Counted from the first letter of the stretch, positions 53,330-61,514 are shown. The stretch: DNA of 64,000 nucleotides from Ruegeria meonggei (GCF_900172215.1 NZ_FWFP01000004.1:124001-188000), one strand, 5' to 3'. The notes: generated by a model not told the origin, from the letters alone. Made by a program: numbers and translations.

Positions 53330-55072
53330 TTACGACACATGCCATTCCGCCCCGCCACCGTCAGGAGCTTTGGGAACCGGACGGGACGATCCCTTGGTCT
53401 TACGCGCGATATGTTCAGCTGCAATTACATCGAATTCTTCGAGAAATGCCTTGAACACCTTTTTCAGACCTTCTGCGTCCTTTGGCAAATCCTCATCTTC
53501 GGTAATCTCACGCCACATGGACGCGGCGCTGAGCGGTGCGCCGGCTGGTACATTCAGCAAATCCTCAAGCGCGTCATCCTTTCTGCCGGCTGCAGCGGGT
53601 GCATCGGGGGCTGTTCCATTGGACAAAGGAACCACTTGCATGTCCATCAGGCCCTGGGATTCCGGCTCGGGTTCAAATTCGTCCTCTGTGTTTTTCGATT
53701 GCTCCGCCAGAAGGGCAGTGATCGAAGATACAGAGGTTTCCCCCTGCAGTTCGTCTTGCTGATCCGTGGGCGCTTCATCCCGTTCGGGTGCGTTGCCCAA
53801 CTTGTCCTCCAGCGAGGCCATGAAGTTATCCGCCTGTGCGGTCTCTTCCAGAGGCTGATCCACCTCTTCTTCGGACAGAAGATTGAGACCGTCATCCAGG
53901 TCATCTTCGTCCAACTCGTCAATATCCAGAAGGTCGAACTCGTCCTCGTCCTTCATCGTATCCGTATGCCCGGTCAGGTTCAGAGGCTGACTGTCCGCCT
54001 CCCGAAAGAACGAGCGCAGGTCATCCTCATCGACTTCGACAACCGGTTCAGGAGTTTGTGTCTTTGCCGTCATCTCGGCGCGTAGACGGTCAGCTTCTTC
54101 CGCGTCGATCCGTTCAGCGCGGTCGGTGTCTTCGGTGCGGCGTTCCACACGCGACGGACGCACTGGAAAACTGGTGACCACTTCGTTATCAGCGTCGATA
54201 TCTGCAACTGGGTTCACAAGTTTCAGCGGCGCAGGCTCTTCTGCGCCTTCAGATTTCCGCTGGGGTCGTATCGGCTGAACACGCGGTCCTCCGGCCAGGC
54301 TGTTGTCTATCTGGTATTGCGACAACTGATCGGCACGGTTGTCCATGATCTGTTCTGTGATCTCAAGGAAGCTGTCGACCATCTTCCCACCACCGCTACG
54401 CGCCCACAGCTCGGTATCGCCGCTTTTGTCGCGCGCGGTGATTGCATCGCGCGCCGAAAAGAGGATCGAGCGGTTGAACAGATGCCCTGCTTCGCGGTTC
54501 ACCCGTCGCAGCACTTTCTGACGATCTTTTGCGCCCAAAACATCAGCACGGGTCACCAGCAACAATGAGTTATGCTGCAAGCGTTCCGGCAGCGACACCC
54601 AAGTCGCCCGCTCTGTCTCGCGCCAGGCCTGGGTCGCATGAGTACACCACAACACGCCATTGGCCTGCCCAACGGCGCGGCGCCAGACATCATTGGAAAT
54701 CTTCGGATCCGAGATCCCTGGGGTGTCGATCAGATCGACAGCTTCCAAAATGTCGGATTCCAGGAAAATGCGCACAAACTGGACGTCGTTGACACCCACG
54801 CCTTCCAGTTGGTCCAGCGTGATATCTTCGCGGCTACCATCGTGGCGCTGCACGTAAGCCGACTGTTTGCCCCAGCTGAACCAAACTGGTGGCAACTGTG
54901 TCGCTGTCACTTGCGTTGGCAGCGCCTGAGAGCGCAGCAAAAAGTTCATCAGTGTCGATTTCCCGGCACTGAATTCGCCCATGAGCGCAAAAACGGGTTT
55001 CCGGCGAGACCACTTCTCGATGCGTTCCCATGCCTTAGGAGAGACGAAGCGGGTTTGTATATCTTTTGCCAT
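53330..55072 (-). CDS. Small dynamin-superfamily-like GTPase with long acidic tail (module A)
   Basis: The protein has 580 residues. The GTPase domain (~25-245) has G1 G-E-F-S-A-G-K-S (32-39), G3 D-T-P-G (116-119) and degenerate G4 T-R-A-D (174-177). W-C-T-H-A-T-Q-A-W-R-E-T-E-R marks it as paralogue of the 48633 product. Residues ~260-500 are low-complexity and strongly acidic (D-E-L-D-E-D-D-L-D-D), likely disordered. A short conserved-looking helical end follows (~510-565). The tail might hold phosphorylation sites for the nearby kinase. It starts 8 nt after the stop of the large dynamin-like gene. Confidence 0.82.
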   Translation of the reverse strand: MAKDIQTRFVSPKAWERIEKWSRRKPVFALMGEFSAGKSTLMNFLLRSQALPTQVTATQLPPVWFSWGKQSAYVQRHDGSREDITLDQLEGVGVNDVQFVRIFLESDILEAVDLIDTPGISDPKISNDVWRRAVGQANGVLWCTHATQAWRETERATWVSLPERLQHNSLLLVTRADVLGAKDRQKVLRRVNREAGHLFNRSILFSARDAITARDKSGDTELWARSGGGKMVDSFLEITEQIMDNRADQLSQYQIDNSLAGGPRVQPIRPQRKSEGAEEPAPLKLVNPVADIDADNEVVTSFPVRPSRVERRTEDTDRAERIDAEEADRLRAEMTAKTQTPEPVVEVDEDDLRSFFREADSQPLNLTGHTDTMKDEDEFDLLDIDELDEDDLDDGLNLLSEEEVDQPLEETAQADNFMASLEDKLGNAPERDEAPTDQQDELQGETSVSSITALLAEQSKNTEDEFEPEPESQGLMDMQVVPLSNGTAPDAPAAAGRKDDALEDLLNVPAGAPLSAASMWREITEDEDLPKDAEGLKKVFKAFLEEFDVIAAEHIARKTKGSSRPVPKAPDGGGAEWHVS

Positions 55073-55080
55073 GTCGCTAC

Positions 55081-57090
55081 TTATGCTGCCTCGTTACTAA
55101 GATCTTTTAGGATGTCGCCCAAAATGTCGTCACGTGACTTTTTGGGTGCCATTCCTGCCATCAGGGCGGCCTGGTTCGGGTCCTGTTCGGCCGAGGCCGA
55201 GATGTTCAGCAGGGTTTCCTTCTGCTCGCGCAGGAAGTCTGCCAAACCAGCCCGGACATTTTCCAGTACCGCCGCGATTTGGTTTTCCTCGATGTCTTTG
55301 GTGATCGAGTTTGCCTCAGACGCAATCAAGCGTGTGTAGTCCGCGGCATAAGCCTCGAACCCTTTGCGCTTTTGCCACCAGCGCCGCCACCACGTGCTTT
55401 GCAAATCCAGCGCAATTGTGCGACCGATGCCCAATGGGGGCGGGACACGCGGCACAATGGGCGCTTCGATGCTGAATTCACCCAGGTGATTACCCAACAG
55501 CTTTTGATACAGCGCTTCGACATCTGCCGCAGCAGCGTTATACAACGCGCCGGCCTCTTTACGCATTGCACGGGCAAAACTGAAATAGGCCGCCTTTTGC
55601 AAGGTACGAAGTCCGGCCGGGTCGTATTGCCATGTGCCTTGCTCGCCATTCTGTTCAAGATGCGCAATCAGCGAATCCGTCGCGCGTTTGACAAAGTTGG
55701 TCTCGGCCGAATTCAAACGTTCCAGCACTTTTTCACGCAGCGAAGTGGTCAGTTCCGCCGCCTTCTTTTCGTATTCGTCAGAGACCCTGGCAATGGCCTC
55801 TTCGGCGGACACACCGTCCAGATCGCGGACAACACCACCCCCTTCGGACAGGGTTTTTGCAACCGCTGTTGCGCGAATCTGACTGGCAATGTTTCGGGCC
55901 CGGTGGCGCACCTTGTCCAACAGGCGCGTTCCCGCGCCCTCGGCGATGCGTTCATTCATGGCAAGCAGCAAGTCCGGCAGACCGGACAGTGCCCAGATTT
56001 TATCAAGCGACGGGGCCTGATCGCCAAACCCGGCGGCCAGATAGAATGTGTTCAGCGCCTGGCGCGACTCTTCAGTCAGGATGTCGGGATTGCCGGTCAG
56101 GGCGGCCTCGGCCCACAATGCGCTGCCAAACACCACACTTGTGTTGGTGTCGATGTTGTTCTGCTTCAGAGTGTCCAGAATCCGGTCGCGGATTTCGGGA
56201 ACCTGACTGACCGGATCAGCCAATTCGTCGATCCGGTTCACAAAAAGAATGATCTGACGGTTTTCGAACTGCGCGATGATCCGCATCAGCGCCATATCCA
56301 TGGTCGTCAGGGCCTGGCTGGCCGCCAGCACAACCACACAGACCTCGGACCCGCGCAGGCTGCGAAGGGTGATCTGCTCGCGCACCATGAAAGTGTCGTT
56401 GACACCAGGCGTATCGCACAGCTTCAGCGAGATCGGGTATTGCGGAATGTCCATAAACAATTCGGCAGATTTGGTAACATCCGCAAATCGACCGGTTTTC
56501 GGGTTGATATCAGGGTCATCTTCGTCGCCAAGGCAGACATAGCGCTGGATCAGTTCGTCATCGAAATAGTCATACTGATGGCTCTGGCCTAGAATCAGGT
56601 CGAAATGTTGGCCCAGCCGAGCCTCGGACTTGTTCTTCATCTCGCCAATCTGTCGGCGGATATCGTCCATCTCGTCATCCGCACCGGCGCGGTTGGCCAG
56701 CTCACCCAAACGGCCGCCGCCGACCATCAGGTTGTCCCATTCTTCCTGTTCGAAGAAGGTAAATTTGGAGCGTGTATCGCCTTCGGTGCGGGTATTGATG
56801 TTCAGCGTGGTCACTACCGAAGTCCACGGGTTCACATCCGAGGGCAGCAGAGCAGGGCGCCCAGCCAGGATGTTCACGATCGAAGATTTACCGGCCTTGA
56901 CCTGCCCGACCAGCGTGATGCTGGCCGTGAAATTCTCCATCCGCGTCTTGAGGGTCGCAAGCCGCGCCGAGGACCGCGCATCCGCCACCTCTGTCAGTTG
57001 GTCAATCTGTGTGGACAGCGACGCAATGGCCGAGGTCATCGGCGCCAGTGCTTCGTTGCCTACGGACAGAAGATGGTCGTTGCGGGCCAT
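55081..57090 (-). CDS. Large bacterial dynamin-like GTPase (module A)
   Basis: The protein has 669 residues. G1 is G-Q-V-K-A-G-K-S (62-69), L-P-S-D-V-N-P-W-T follows (82-90), G3 is D-T-P-G (226-229) and G4 N-R-I-D (285-288). The order and spacing match the 49916 product, and several segments are near-identical. Helical regions follow. W-W-R-R-W-W-Q-K-R-K at 567-576 is an unusual aromatic-basic block suited to membrane insertion. GGAGG precedes the ATG by 7 nt. It is expected to act at the inner membrane, perhaps as a hetero-oligomer with its paralogue. Confidence 0.88.
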   Translation of the reverse strand: MARNDHLLSVGNEALAPMTSAIASLSTQIDQLTEVADARSSARLATLKTRMENFTASITLVGQVKAGKSSIVNILAGRPALLPSDVNPWTSVVTTLNINTRTEGDTRSKFTFFEQEEWDNLMVGGGRLGELANRAGADDEMDDIRRQIGEMKNKSEARLGQHFDLILGQSHQYDYFDDELIQRYVCLGDEDDPDINPKTGRFADVTKSAELFMDIPQYPISLKLCDTPGVNDTFMVREQITLRSLRGSEVCVVVLAASQALTTMDMALMRIIAQFENRQIILFVNRIDELADPVSQVPEIRDRILDTLKQNNIDTNTSVVFGSALWAEAALTGNPDILTEESRQALNTFYLAAGFGDQAPSLDKIWALSGLPDLLLAMNERIAEGAGTRLLDKVRHRARNIASQIRATAVAKTLSEGGGVVRDLDGVSAEEAIARVSDEYEKKAAELTTSLREKVLERLNSAETNFVKRATDSLIAHLEQNGEQGTWQYDPAGLRTLQKAAYFSFARAMRKEAGALYNAAAADVEALYQKLLGNHLGEFSIEAPIVPRVPPPLGIGRTIALDLQSTWWRRWWQKRKGFEAYAADYTRLIASEANSITKDIEENQIAAVLENVRAGLADFLREQKETLLNISASAEQDPNQAALMAGMAPKKSRDDILGDILKDLSNEAA

Positions 57091-57092
57091 GG

Positions 57093-57509
57093 TTAGCCTC
57101 CGGTTCCAGTAGCAGCGATGTGGGGTTGGATCTGACTGTCCGGGGTGCTGGTCAGGATATCAATGCGGGCAATCAGGTTCAGCGCATTGCCAAGAATGGC
57201 AGCTTCGGCCCCCGGTGAAAGGTCATCATAGGCCTGGGAATCTGCAAGGACTTCGATTGAGCTGAAATGCTCGCTGTTCTCAAGGCAGGCAACACTGCGC
57301 CCGGTTGGAAACCCATCGGATTTCGTTTCAGGCAATGGCATGCGCGAGTTCGCAAGCAGATAGTGCCCCCCGGAACGGGTGCGAAGTGAAACGCCAAAGC
57401 CTGTATTCGGATGGTTCCTATTCAAGGACTTCAGTTCACCAAGAAAACTTTCACGGGCAAGACCAAGTGCGTCTTGCTCTGCAGCAGCGGAGTTCATCAT
57501 ATTGGTCAC
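57093..57509 (-). CDS. Small protein heading the GTPase operon, possibly roadblock-like
   Basis: The protein has 138 residues and is not firmly recognised. The alternation G-F-G-V-S-L-R-T-R-S-G-G-H-Y-L-L-A and a late helix with I-L-G-N-A-L-N-L-I-A-R is compatible with a roadblock-type fold, but this is weak. The start is GTG 57509: AAGGG lies 8 nt upstream, whereas the ATG at 57500 would be too far from it. It is the first gene of the leftward operon and lies 2 nt before the large dynamin-like gene. Confidence 0.65.
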   Translation of the reverse strand: MTNMMNSAAAEQDALGLARESFLGELKSLNRNHPNTGFGVSLRTRSGGHYLLANSRMPLPETKSDGFPTGRSVACLENSEHFSSIEVLADSQAYDDLSPGAEAAILGNALNLIARIDILTSTPDSQIQPHIAATGTGG

Positions 57510-58241
57510 GGTTCAGACCCTTGTTCTGGAGTTGAGCAAAAAAACTCGTACGGTGCCCGGAAGCAAAAAGACTCATTAACTCCCTGCGCCTATCAACTAC
57601 TGGCAAGGCGGTGTTATTTTGACGCGAATAAGATTTTTTGGCGTTTGGAATGTGGCGCAATTGTGGTCCCCATCCCTCAACTCCTTGCAACCTTTGGCAG
57701 TATGACAGAGTTCCCGGCCCGGAAACCCCCGCACGGTATAGCGGCACTGGCGGTCGTTGAGTACGCGCCTTCTTGAAGGAATTTTTCTGTCTAACTCTAT
57801 ATTTTATTTAGTTTTTTAAAAAACCTGTGTGTAATCACACTCCCAACAACGTCCGATCAATCAAGCCGTACACCGAGCGGGTTGCCCTCATAAAATTCCG
57901 CTCAGTATGACAAGCAACTCAACGTATAGGTATCTTTAAAAGGCACATCTTTTTTTGTTCACGATATAGATACAATAAAATCGAACAATTCGAGTATTTC
58001 GACACAAGATCCAATCTACTTCTGTATCCAAAGAACCCGGGTTTGCAATTCACGTTGGCTTTGCGCCCTTGTCCGTTCGTGGCGGCCAGTTACCCCAACG
58101 CATCCACGCGCCGCATTTGGCGGAGCTGCTCTTGCATCTGGTACGTGTTCAATAATCTTTGCCGAGCCGCGATTTTCCCCCTCGCGCTTAGCGGCAAGCT
58201 TTGCTATTGAGCGCGTCAATCCGGCTGACCTGGCCGGTGAT
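57510..58241. other. Gene-free region upstream of the GTPase operon and tRNA-Leu
   Basis: No supported gene lies here. The left part must carry the promoter of the leftward GTPase operon. Around 57790-57840 it is very AT-rich and holds two palindromes listed separately. The right part leads into tRNA-Leu. A 312-nt frame antisense to the tRNA is a known type of spurious ORF. Confidence 0.6.
57811..57840. promoter_or_regulatory. Two adjacent palindromes upstream of the GTPase operon
   Basis: GTTTTTTAAAAAAC (57811-57824) is a perfect 14-bp palindrome. GTGTG-TAAT-CACAC (57827-57840) is a perfect inverted repeat 2 bp further. They lie about 300 bp upstream of the first GTPase-operon gene and could be regulator sites or a remnant terminator. 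Confidence 0.35.
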
Positions 58242-58326
58242 GCGGGTGTGGCGAAATTGGTAGACGCACCAGATTTAGGTTCTGGCGCCGCAAGGCGTGG
58301 GGGTTCAAGTCCCTCCACCCGCACCA
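58242..58326 (+). tRNA. tRNA-Leu (anticodon UAG)
   Basis: This is an 85-nt cloverleaf. The acceptor arms GCGGGTG and CACCCGC pair perfectly. The anticodon stem CCAGA/TCTGG holds loop TTTAGGT with anticodon TAG (reading CUN Leu). The long variable arm is typical of leucine tRNAs, the T arm is GGGGGTTCAAGTCCCTC, and CCA is encoded at 58324-58326. The DNA to the right changes character, as is common next to tRNA integration sites. Confidence 0.97.
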
Positions 58327-58563
58327 TTAACTCATATTAAATCAAATAATATCAAATAGTTAAGATGAGTGATGTAACTTTAGCCCCACTTACCGTCCAA
58401 CTATTTGGCTTTGATAGCCCGTTGTGAGTTCCGTGTTGAATTTCAGGTTTTGTCAGGTTCGCCCTCAGTTTGAAGGTGGATACCTATCTCTCACCGACAA
58501 CCGGCAGAAAGTGGCAGAAAGCCCGGATTCTTTCCGTGATATCGGAAAGCCTGCCGACGCCCG
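58327..58563. other. AT-rich spacer with nested inverted repeats directly after tRNA-Leu
   Basis: TTAACT (58327-58332) with AGTTAA (58358-58363) and ACTCAT (58330-58335) with ATGAGT (58365-58370) form overlapping inverted repeats immediately after the tRNA CCA. The rest to 58563 contains no supported gene. The layout would fit an integrase attachment or arm site, or a weak tRNA terminator, but no integrase gene or tRNA 3' repeat is visible in the window. Confidence 0.4.
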
Positions 58564-58920
58564 TCACCGCACCTGGACCTGATCCGGGGACGACACGATA
58601 ATCTGCGGCTTGCCTCTGTAGAGCTCAATCTTTCCGCTGATTGCGAGAGTTTGGCCTTTGTATCCATAGACGCGTGGGAACTTGTGGGCGTTCTTTTTGA
58701 ATATGACAACGTAGAATATATGGTTAGGATAACGGCCACCAAAGTTGATGAACGTCGTTCCCTTGCCGCTGTTTGAAACCTGACTGACGACGCCAACAAC
58801 TGAGGCGCGCTTACCTATGTGGTTGATAGCTTCGCGTGGTGTGATTTCGTCAGCGTATGCCGCAACGGCTAGCGCTAGTGTCAGGACAACGGAGACACAG
58901 AACTTGGGTAGCAGGTGCAT
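58564..58920 (-). CDS. Secreted OB-fold-like small protein
   Basis: The protein has 118 residues. A signal peptide (1-~23; A-V-A-A-Y-A-D) is followed by a domain with V-V-G-V-V-S-Q-V, F-I-N-F-G-G and G-Q-T-L-A-I-S-G-K-I, the pattern of a nucleic-acid-binding-type OB fold found in small periplasmic proteins. ATG 58920 is chosen over a TTG four codons upstream. Function unknown. It stands alone on the minus strand. Confidence 0.7.
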   Translation of the reverse strand: MHLLPKFCVSVVLTLALAVAAYADEITPREAINHIGKRASVVGVVSQVSNSGKGTTFINFGGRYPNHIFYVVIFKKNAHKFPRVYGYKGQTLAISGKIELYRGKPQIIVSSPDQVQVR

Positions 58921-59087
58921 TGAACCACTCAAACAGAATTAACCTATTGGGCAATCATAAGCGGTGGCTTGGGCAGAATTGTGGCTGGGGAATTGCGGAT
59001 TCCGAGAGTTTCCCCAGCACACGCCCTGGCATTCTATTCCCGCTTTTTGGTCTTTTGTTGCTGCCGGAATAACAGGGCAGTTCATGG

Positions 59088-59630
59088 CTACAGCCAGAGC
59101 GCATAGGCTGTAGCGGCGGCGGGTAGCGCAAGGAACCAAACCCAAAGATATAGTTTCGCGTGAACGGTAAGGGCGTCCTTGGAAGCTTGCAGTTCACGTG
59201 CCGAATTAATGAGTTCAGCAGACCGCTCTCCTAGATCCCTCGTCGGGTTCTCGTCCGGGTTCTCGCGTAGCTCCTTTAGTTGCTTCAGGTAGCTTTCAAT
59301 CTGCAATATGTAGAACTCAAGTTCCGAAACTGTTTCATTCTTGTCTGAAAAGAAACTCATGTTCGAAACCATCTTCTTTGGGTGGTTCCATTTCTGAAAG
59401 CTTTGAAAGTCACCGTACCAAGATAGCAAGTGGTTCAAAGCGAGAAACACCAGCATAAAGTTTGTTGCGGCCTCTATCTGCGCGGTCTCGAATGACACGC
59501 CGAGCAATTTGAACTCTTCTAGGTTCACGTCGAGGCGGACTGACAGTATCTTTGCAAATGCGAGAGCAAATAGACTTCGGTTTGAAACATACGTAGCTCT
59601 GGAAATCAGTTCTTGCCCTTGAAAGTTCAC
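59088..59630 (-). CDS. Hypothetical membrane protein
   Basis: The protein has 180 residues from GTG 59630, which has AAAGAGG 5 nt upstream; the frame is open to a TTG at 59663 without a ribosome site. Two hydrophobic segments, near residues 55-75 (F-M-L-V-F-L-A-L) and at the very C terminus (W-V-W-F-L-A-L-P-A-A), flank a charged helical region of about 75 residues. I do not recognise a family. It is divergent from the next gene. Confidence 0.6.
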   Translation of the reverse strand: MNFQGQELISRATYVSNRSLFALAFAKILSVRLDVNLEEFKLLGVSFETAQIEAATNFMLVFLALNHLLSWYGDFQSFQKWNHPKKMVSNMSFFSDKNETVSELEFYILQIESYLKQLKELRENPDENPTRDLGERSAELINSARELQASKDALTVHAKLYLWVWFLALPAAATAYALWL

Positions 59631-59728
59631 GATGGCCTCTTTTTTGCTGCTCGTTCCAATCAATGGCTTTAGTATCGTGATGATACAACGGAAGATTTAA
59701 GCTTGTGAAATAGTCAGAGGGGTTGCCG

Positions 59729-60073
59729 GTGCACGAAACCGTCAAAAAAATGTTGCAGTTGGTTGCCGGTGGATTCCCACTGGATAAACCAATCATTATT
59801 GACGACGGTAGCGGCTGTCCTTCGGTGGTCGCATTCTTTTCGGATCTGGAACTAGATGTCTTCATGCTTCGTTTCGTTGATGATGGTGCTGTTGAACTGG
59901 TCACCGATGATTACGAGCATGTAGCATTCACTGCCGATATCTTAACTAGTATTGAGTTCATGATAGAAGATGCCGACGAGCTATGGCGAACGCTGGACCC
60001 TTTTTGGAGTGACAAGAAACAGCACTGGGTCGGCTGGGAACATCTAGCCACAGCGCCCGAAAACATCGAGTGA
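59729..60073 (+). CDS. Hypothetical small cytoplasmic protein
   Basis: The protein has 114 residues, acidic, with no signal peptide or transmembrane segment. GTG 59729 is chosen because AGAGGGG ends 6 nt upstream; a TTG at 59723 directly touches that site. The sequence looks like a compact alpha/beta domain with many Asp/Glu and Trp residues near the C terminus. Family unknown. Confidence 0.6.
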   Translation: MHETVKKMLQLVAGGFPLDKPIIIDDGSGCPSVVAFFSDLELDVFMLRFVDDGAVELVTDDYEHVAFTADILTSIEFMIEDADELWRTLDPFWSDKKQHWVGWEHLATAPENIE

Positions 60074-60242
60074 TGTTACCGCACACACCGTTATTCCCCG
60101 TTAGAAAACGGCTCCGATATCACTGCGTTAAGTGAAACAACCGGCCCATTTCTGGACCGGCTGCAAGCTGGGGCATTCAGCTTAGTTCACGATACCATTC
60201 ATTCACTTCATCCAAGTCCAGACAGTAAGGCGTGTAGATGAG

Positions 60243-60650
60243 ATGGACAACGTCGGCATCGACGCAGGCCACCGACTCTATTGGGATGGTGAGCAAATTG
60301 TTACCCAGCAAGTGCAGCGGTTGGCTTGGTTTGAGCGGGCATTCGGTGCGCTGGCAGTTCTGGCTGCCGTGTGCGGTGTCTTCATCCAGGCTTGGTCATG
60401 GGGTTGTGAACTGCAATGGCTGGACTCTAACCATTGCCCGCCAATGATTTCGCAGGCGGAAAGACCTTAGGGTAAGCCTGAAGAGTTCACCGGCACGTGG
60501 AAAGGACGAAACTACCGGCGCGGCGTGGCTAGGAGTCTGATTGTAAACTTTGTGATTTTCTGCGCGATCCTTGCGTGTGCGATTTACGTCGTCCACTTAA
60601 AAGACGAGGCTCGGAATAATCCCAGAGTTTGGACTTTGGGTTCACAATAG
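60243..60650 (+). pseudogene. Small two-helix membrane protein gene interrupted by an in-frame TAG
   Basis: From ATG 60243 the frame gives 75 codons with a transmembrane segment (~34-52) and stops at TAG 60468-60470. The same frame then runs on without a stop for 59 codons to TAG 60648-60650, encoding a basic stretch (W-K-G-R-N-Y-R-R-G) and a second transmembrane helix (L-I-V-N-F-V-I-F-C-A-I-L-A). The coding quality of the second part suggests a former 135-residue protein. Only a weak AAGG lies 12 nt before the ATG. Alternatively the first part alone is a small gene. Confidence 0.5.
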
Positions 60651-60660
60651 GGAGTAGCTG

Positions 60661-60960
60661 GTGGGGTCAGAATTTGGCGACAAAGCTCTTGAGGCATCTA
60701 GCTTTTTGAAGGCCATATCTCATGAGGATCGCCTACAGATTCTGTGTTTGCTACTTGGTGGCGAAAGGTCGGTGAGTGAGATTCAAACAGCATTGTCGTT
60801 GAGACAGGCCGGAGCGTCCCAACACATTGCTCGCCTTCGCCTTGAAGGTTTGATTGCTCCGAGACGGGACGGAAAGAACATCTACTACAGGATTTCAAAC
60901 CAGAGGGTGGCTCCAATAGTAGCTATTTTGCTTGAGGTGTTTGGTTCAGAAGCGGATTAA
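60661..60960 (+). CDS. ArsR-family winged-helix transcriptional regulator
   Basis: The protein has 99 residues. An ArsR-type fold begins F-L-K-A-I-S-H-E-D-R-L-Q-I-L, and the recognition helix is R-Q-A-G-A-S-Q-H-I-A-R-L. There is no cysteine pair of the metal-sensing kind, so it is probably a non-metal ArsR member (SdpR-like). The start is GTG 60661 with GGAG 6 nt upstream. It overlaps the convergent next gene by 4 nt at the stop codons. Target unknown; the small membrane gene upstream could be in the same transcript. Confidence 0.85.
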   Translation: MGSEFGDKALEASSFLKAISHEDRLQILCLLLGGERSVSEIQTALSLRQAGASQHIARLRLEGLIAPRRDGKNIYYRISNQRVAPIVAILLEVFGSEAD

Positions 60961-61514
60961 GCCTTCTTCTTCTTCTTTCTAACTACGGTGCGCTTTGCAA
61001 TCTGTTGCTCTTCGGGCATTTCAAAAGCGATATACTTATCGAGGTCTAGACATCTGCCTTCAACTTTTACGCTCTGTTTCTTGAACTTGGCTTTCACACG
61101 ATAGAAGTACGTTTTTGTCGCGCTGTCCTTGACTGCGATTTCTATTGTTTGCTCCTGTTCTGGATACGTAAAAGCCCCACCCCAATCTATTTCACTATAT
61201 TCACCGTGCCAGCATTCACAGGGTCCGGCACAAACAGGTTCAAGTGCAACTATCTCTTTTTCTATCATGTCTTTAAGCGTACTCTTAGCCAACGTTTTTG
61301 CACGCCTAATTGGGGCATTTCCGGAAATTACACTGCCGCCAGGTGCTGACGCGCCATTGTCATAATCGTATTCGCTTGTTTCCGTAACGCCGCCATTAAC
61401 AACAACTCGCTTGAACGGTTTCGCGCCATCTACACCTGATATCACTACCGTGTAACCGCGTTTCAAACGAAATCGTCTTACGAAGCAGCTTTCTCGTTGC
61501 TCGCAATCAGCCAT
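60957..61514 (-). CDS. Hypothetical protein with basic C terminus
   Basis: The protein has 185 residues with no signal peptide. A central C-x-x-P-C-x-C-W (about 95-102) may bind a metal. Beta-strand-rich segments follow, and the last ten residues are nearly all Lys/Arg. GGAG lies 7 nt before the ATG. I do not recognise a family. Its base composition is more AT-rich than the metabolic part of the window, consistent with accessory DNA. Confidence 0.65.
   Translation of the reverse strand: MADCEQRESCFVRRFRLKRGYTVVISGVDGAKPFKRVVVNGGVTETSEYDYDNGASAPGGSVISGNAPIRRAKTLAKSTLKDMIEKEIVALEPVCAGPCECWHGEYSEIDWGGAFTYPEQEQTIEIAVKDSATKTYFYRVKAKFKKQSVKVEGRCLDLDKYIAFEMPEEQQIAKRTVVRKKKKKA

Noticed and set aside
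58016..58327. 103-codon minus-strand frame antisense to tRNA-Leu
   Set aside because: Its beginning (V-R-V-E-G-L-E-P-P-R-L) is the well-known spurious translation of the reverse strand of a leucine tRNA gene; there is no ribosome site.
60183..60420. Minus-strand open frame ending in D-L-D-E-V-N-E-W-Y-R-E-L-S before a stop
   Set aside because: It reads protein-like near its end but has no usable start after the upstream TGA and mostly overlaps the better-supported plus-strand small membrane gene.
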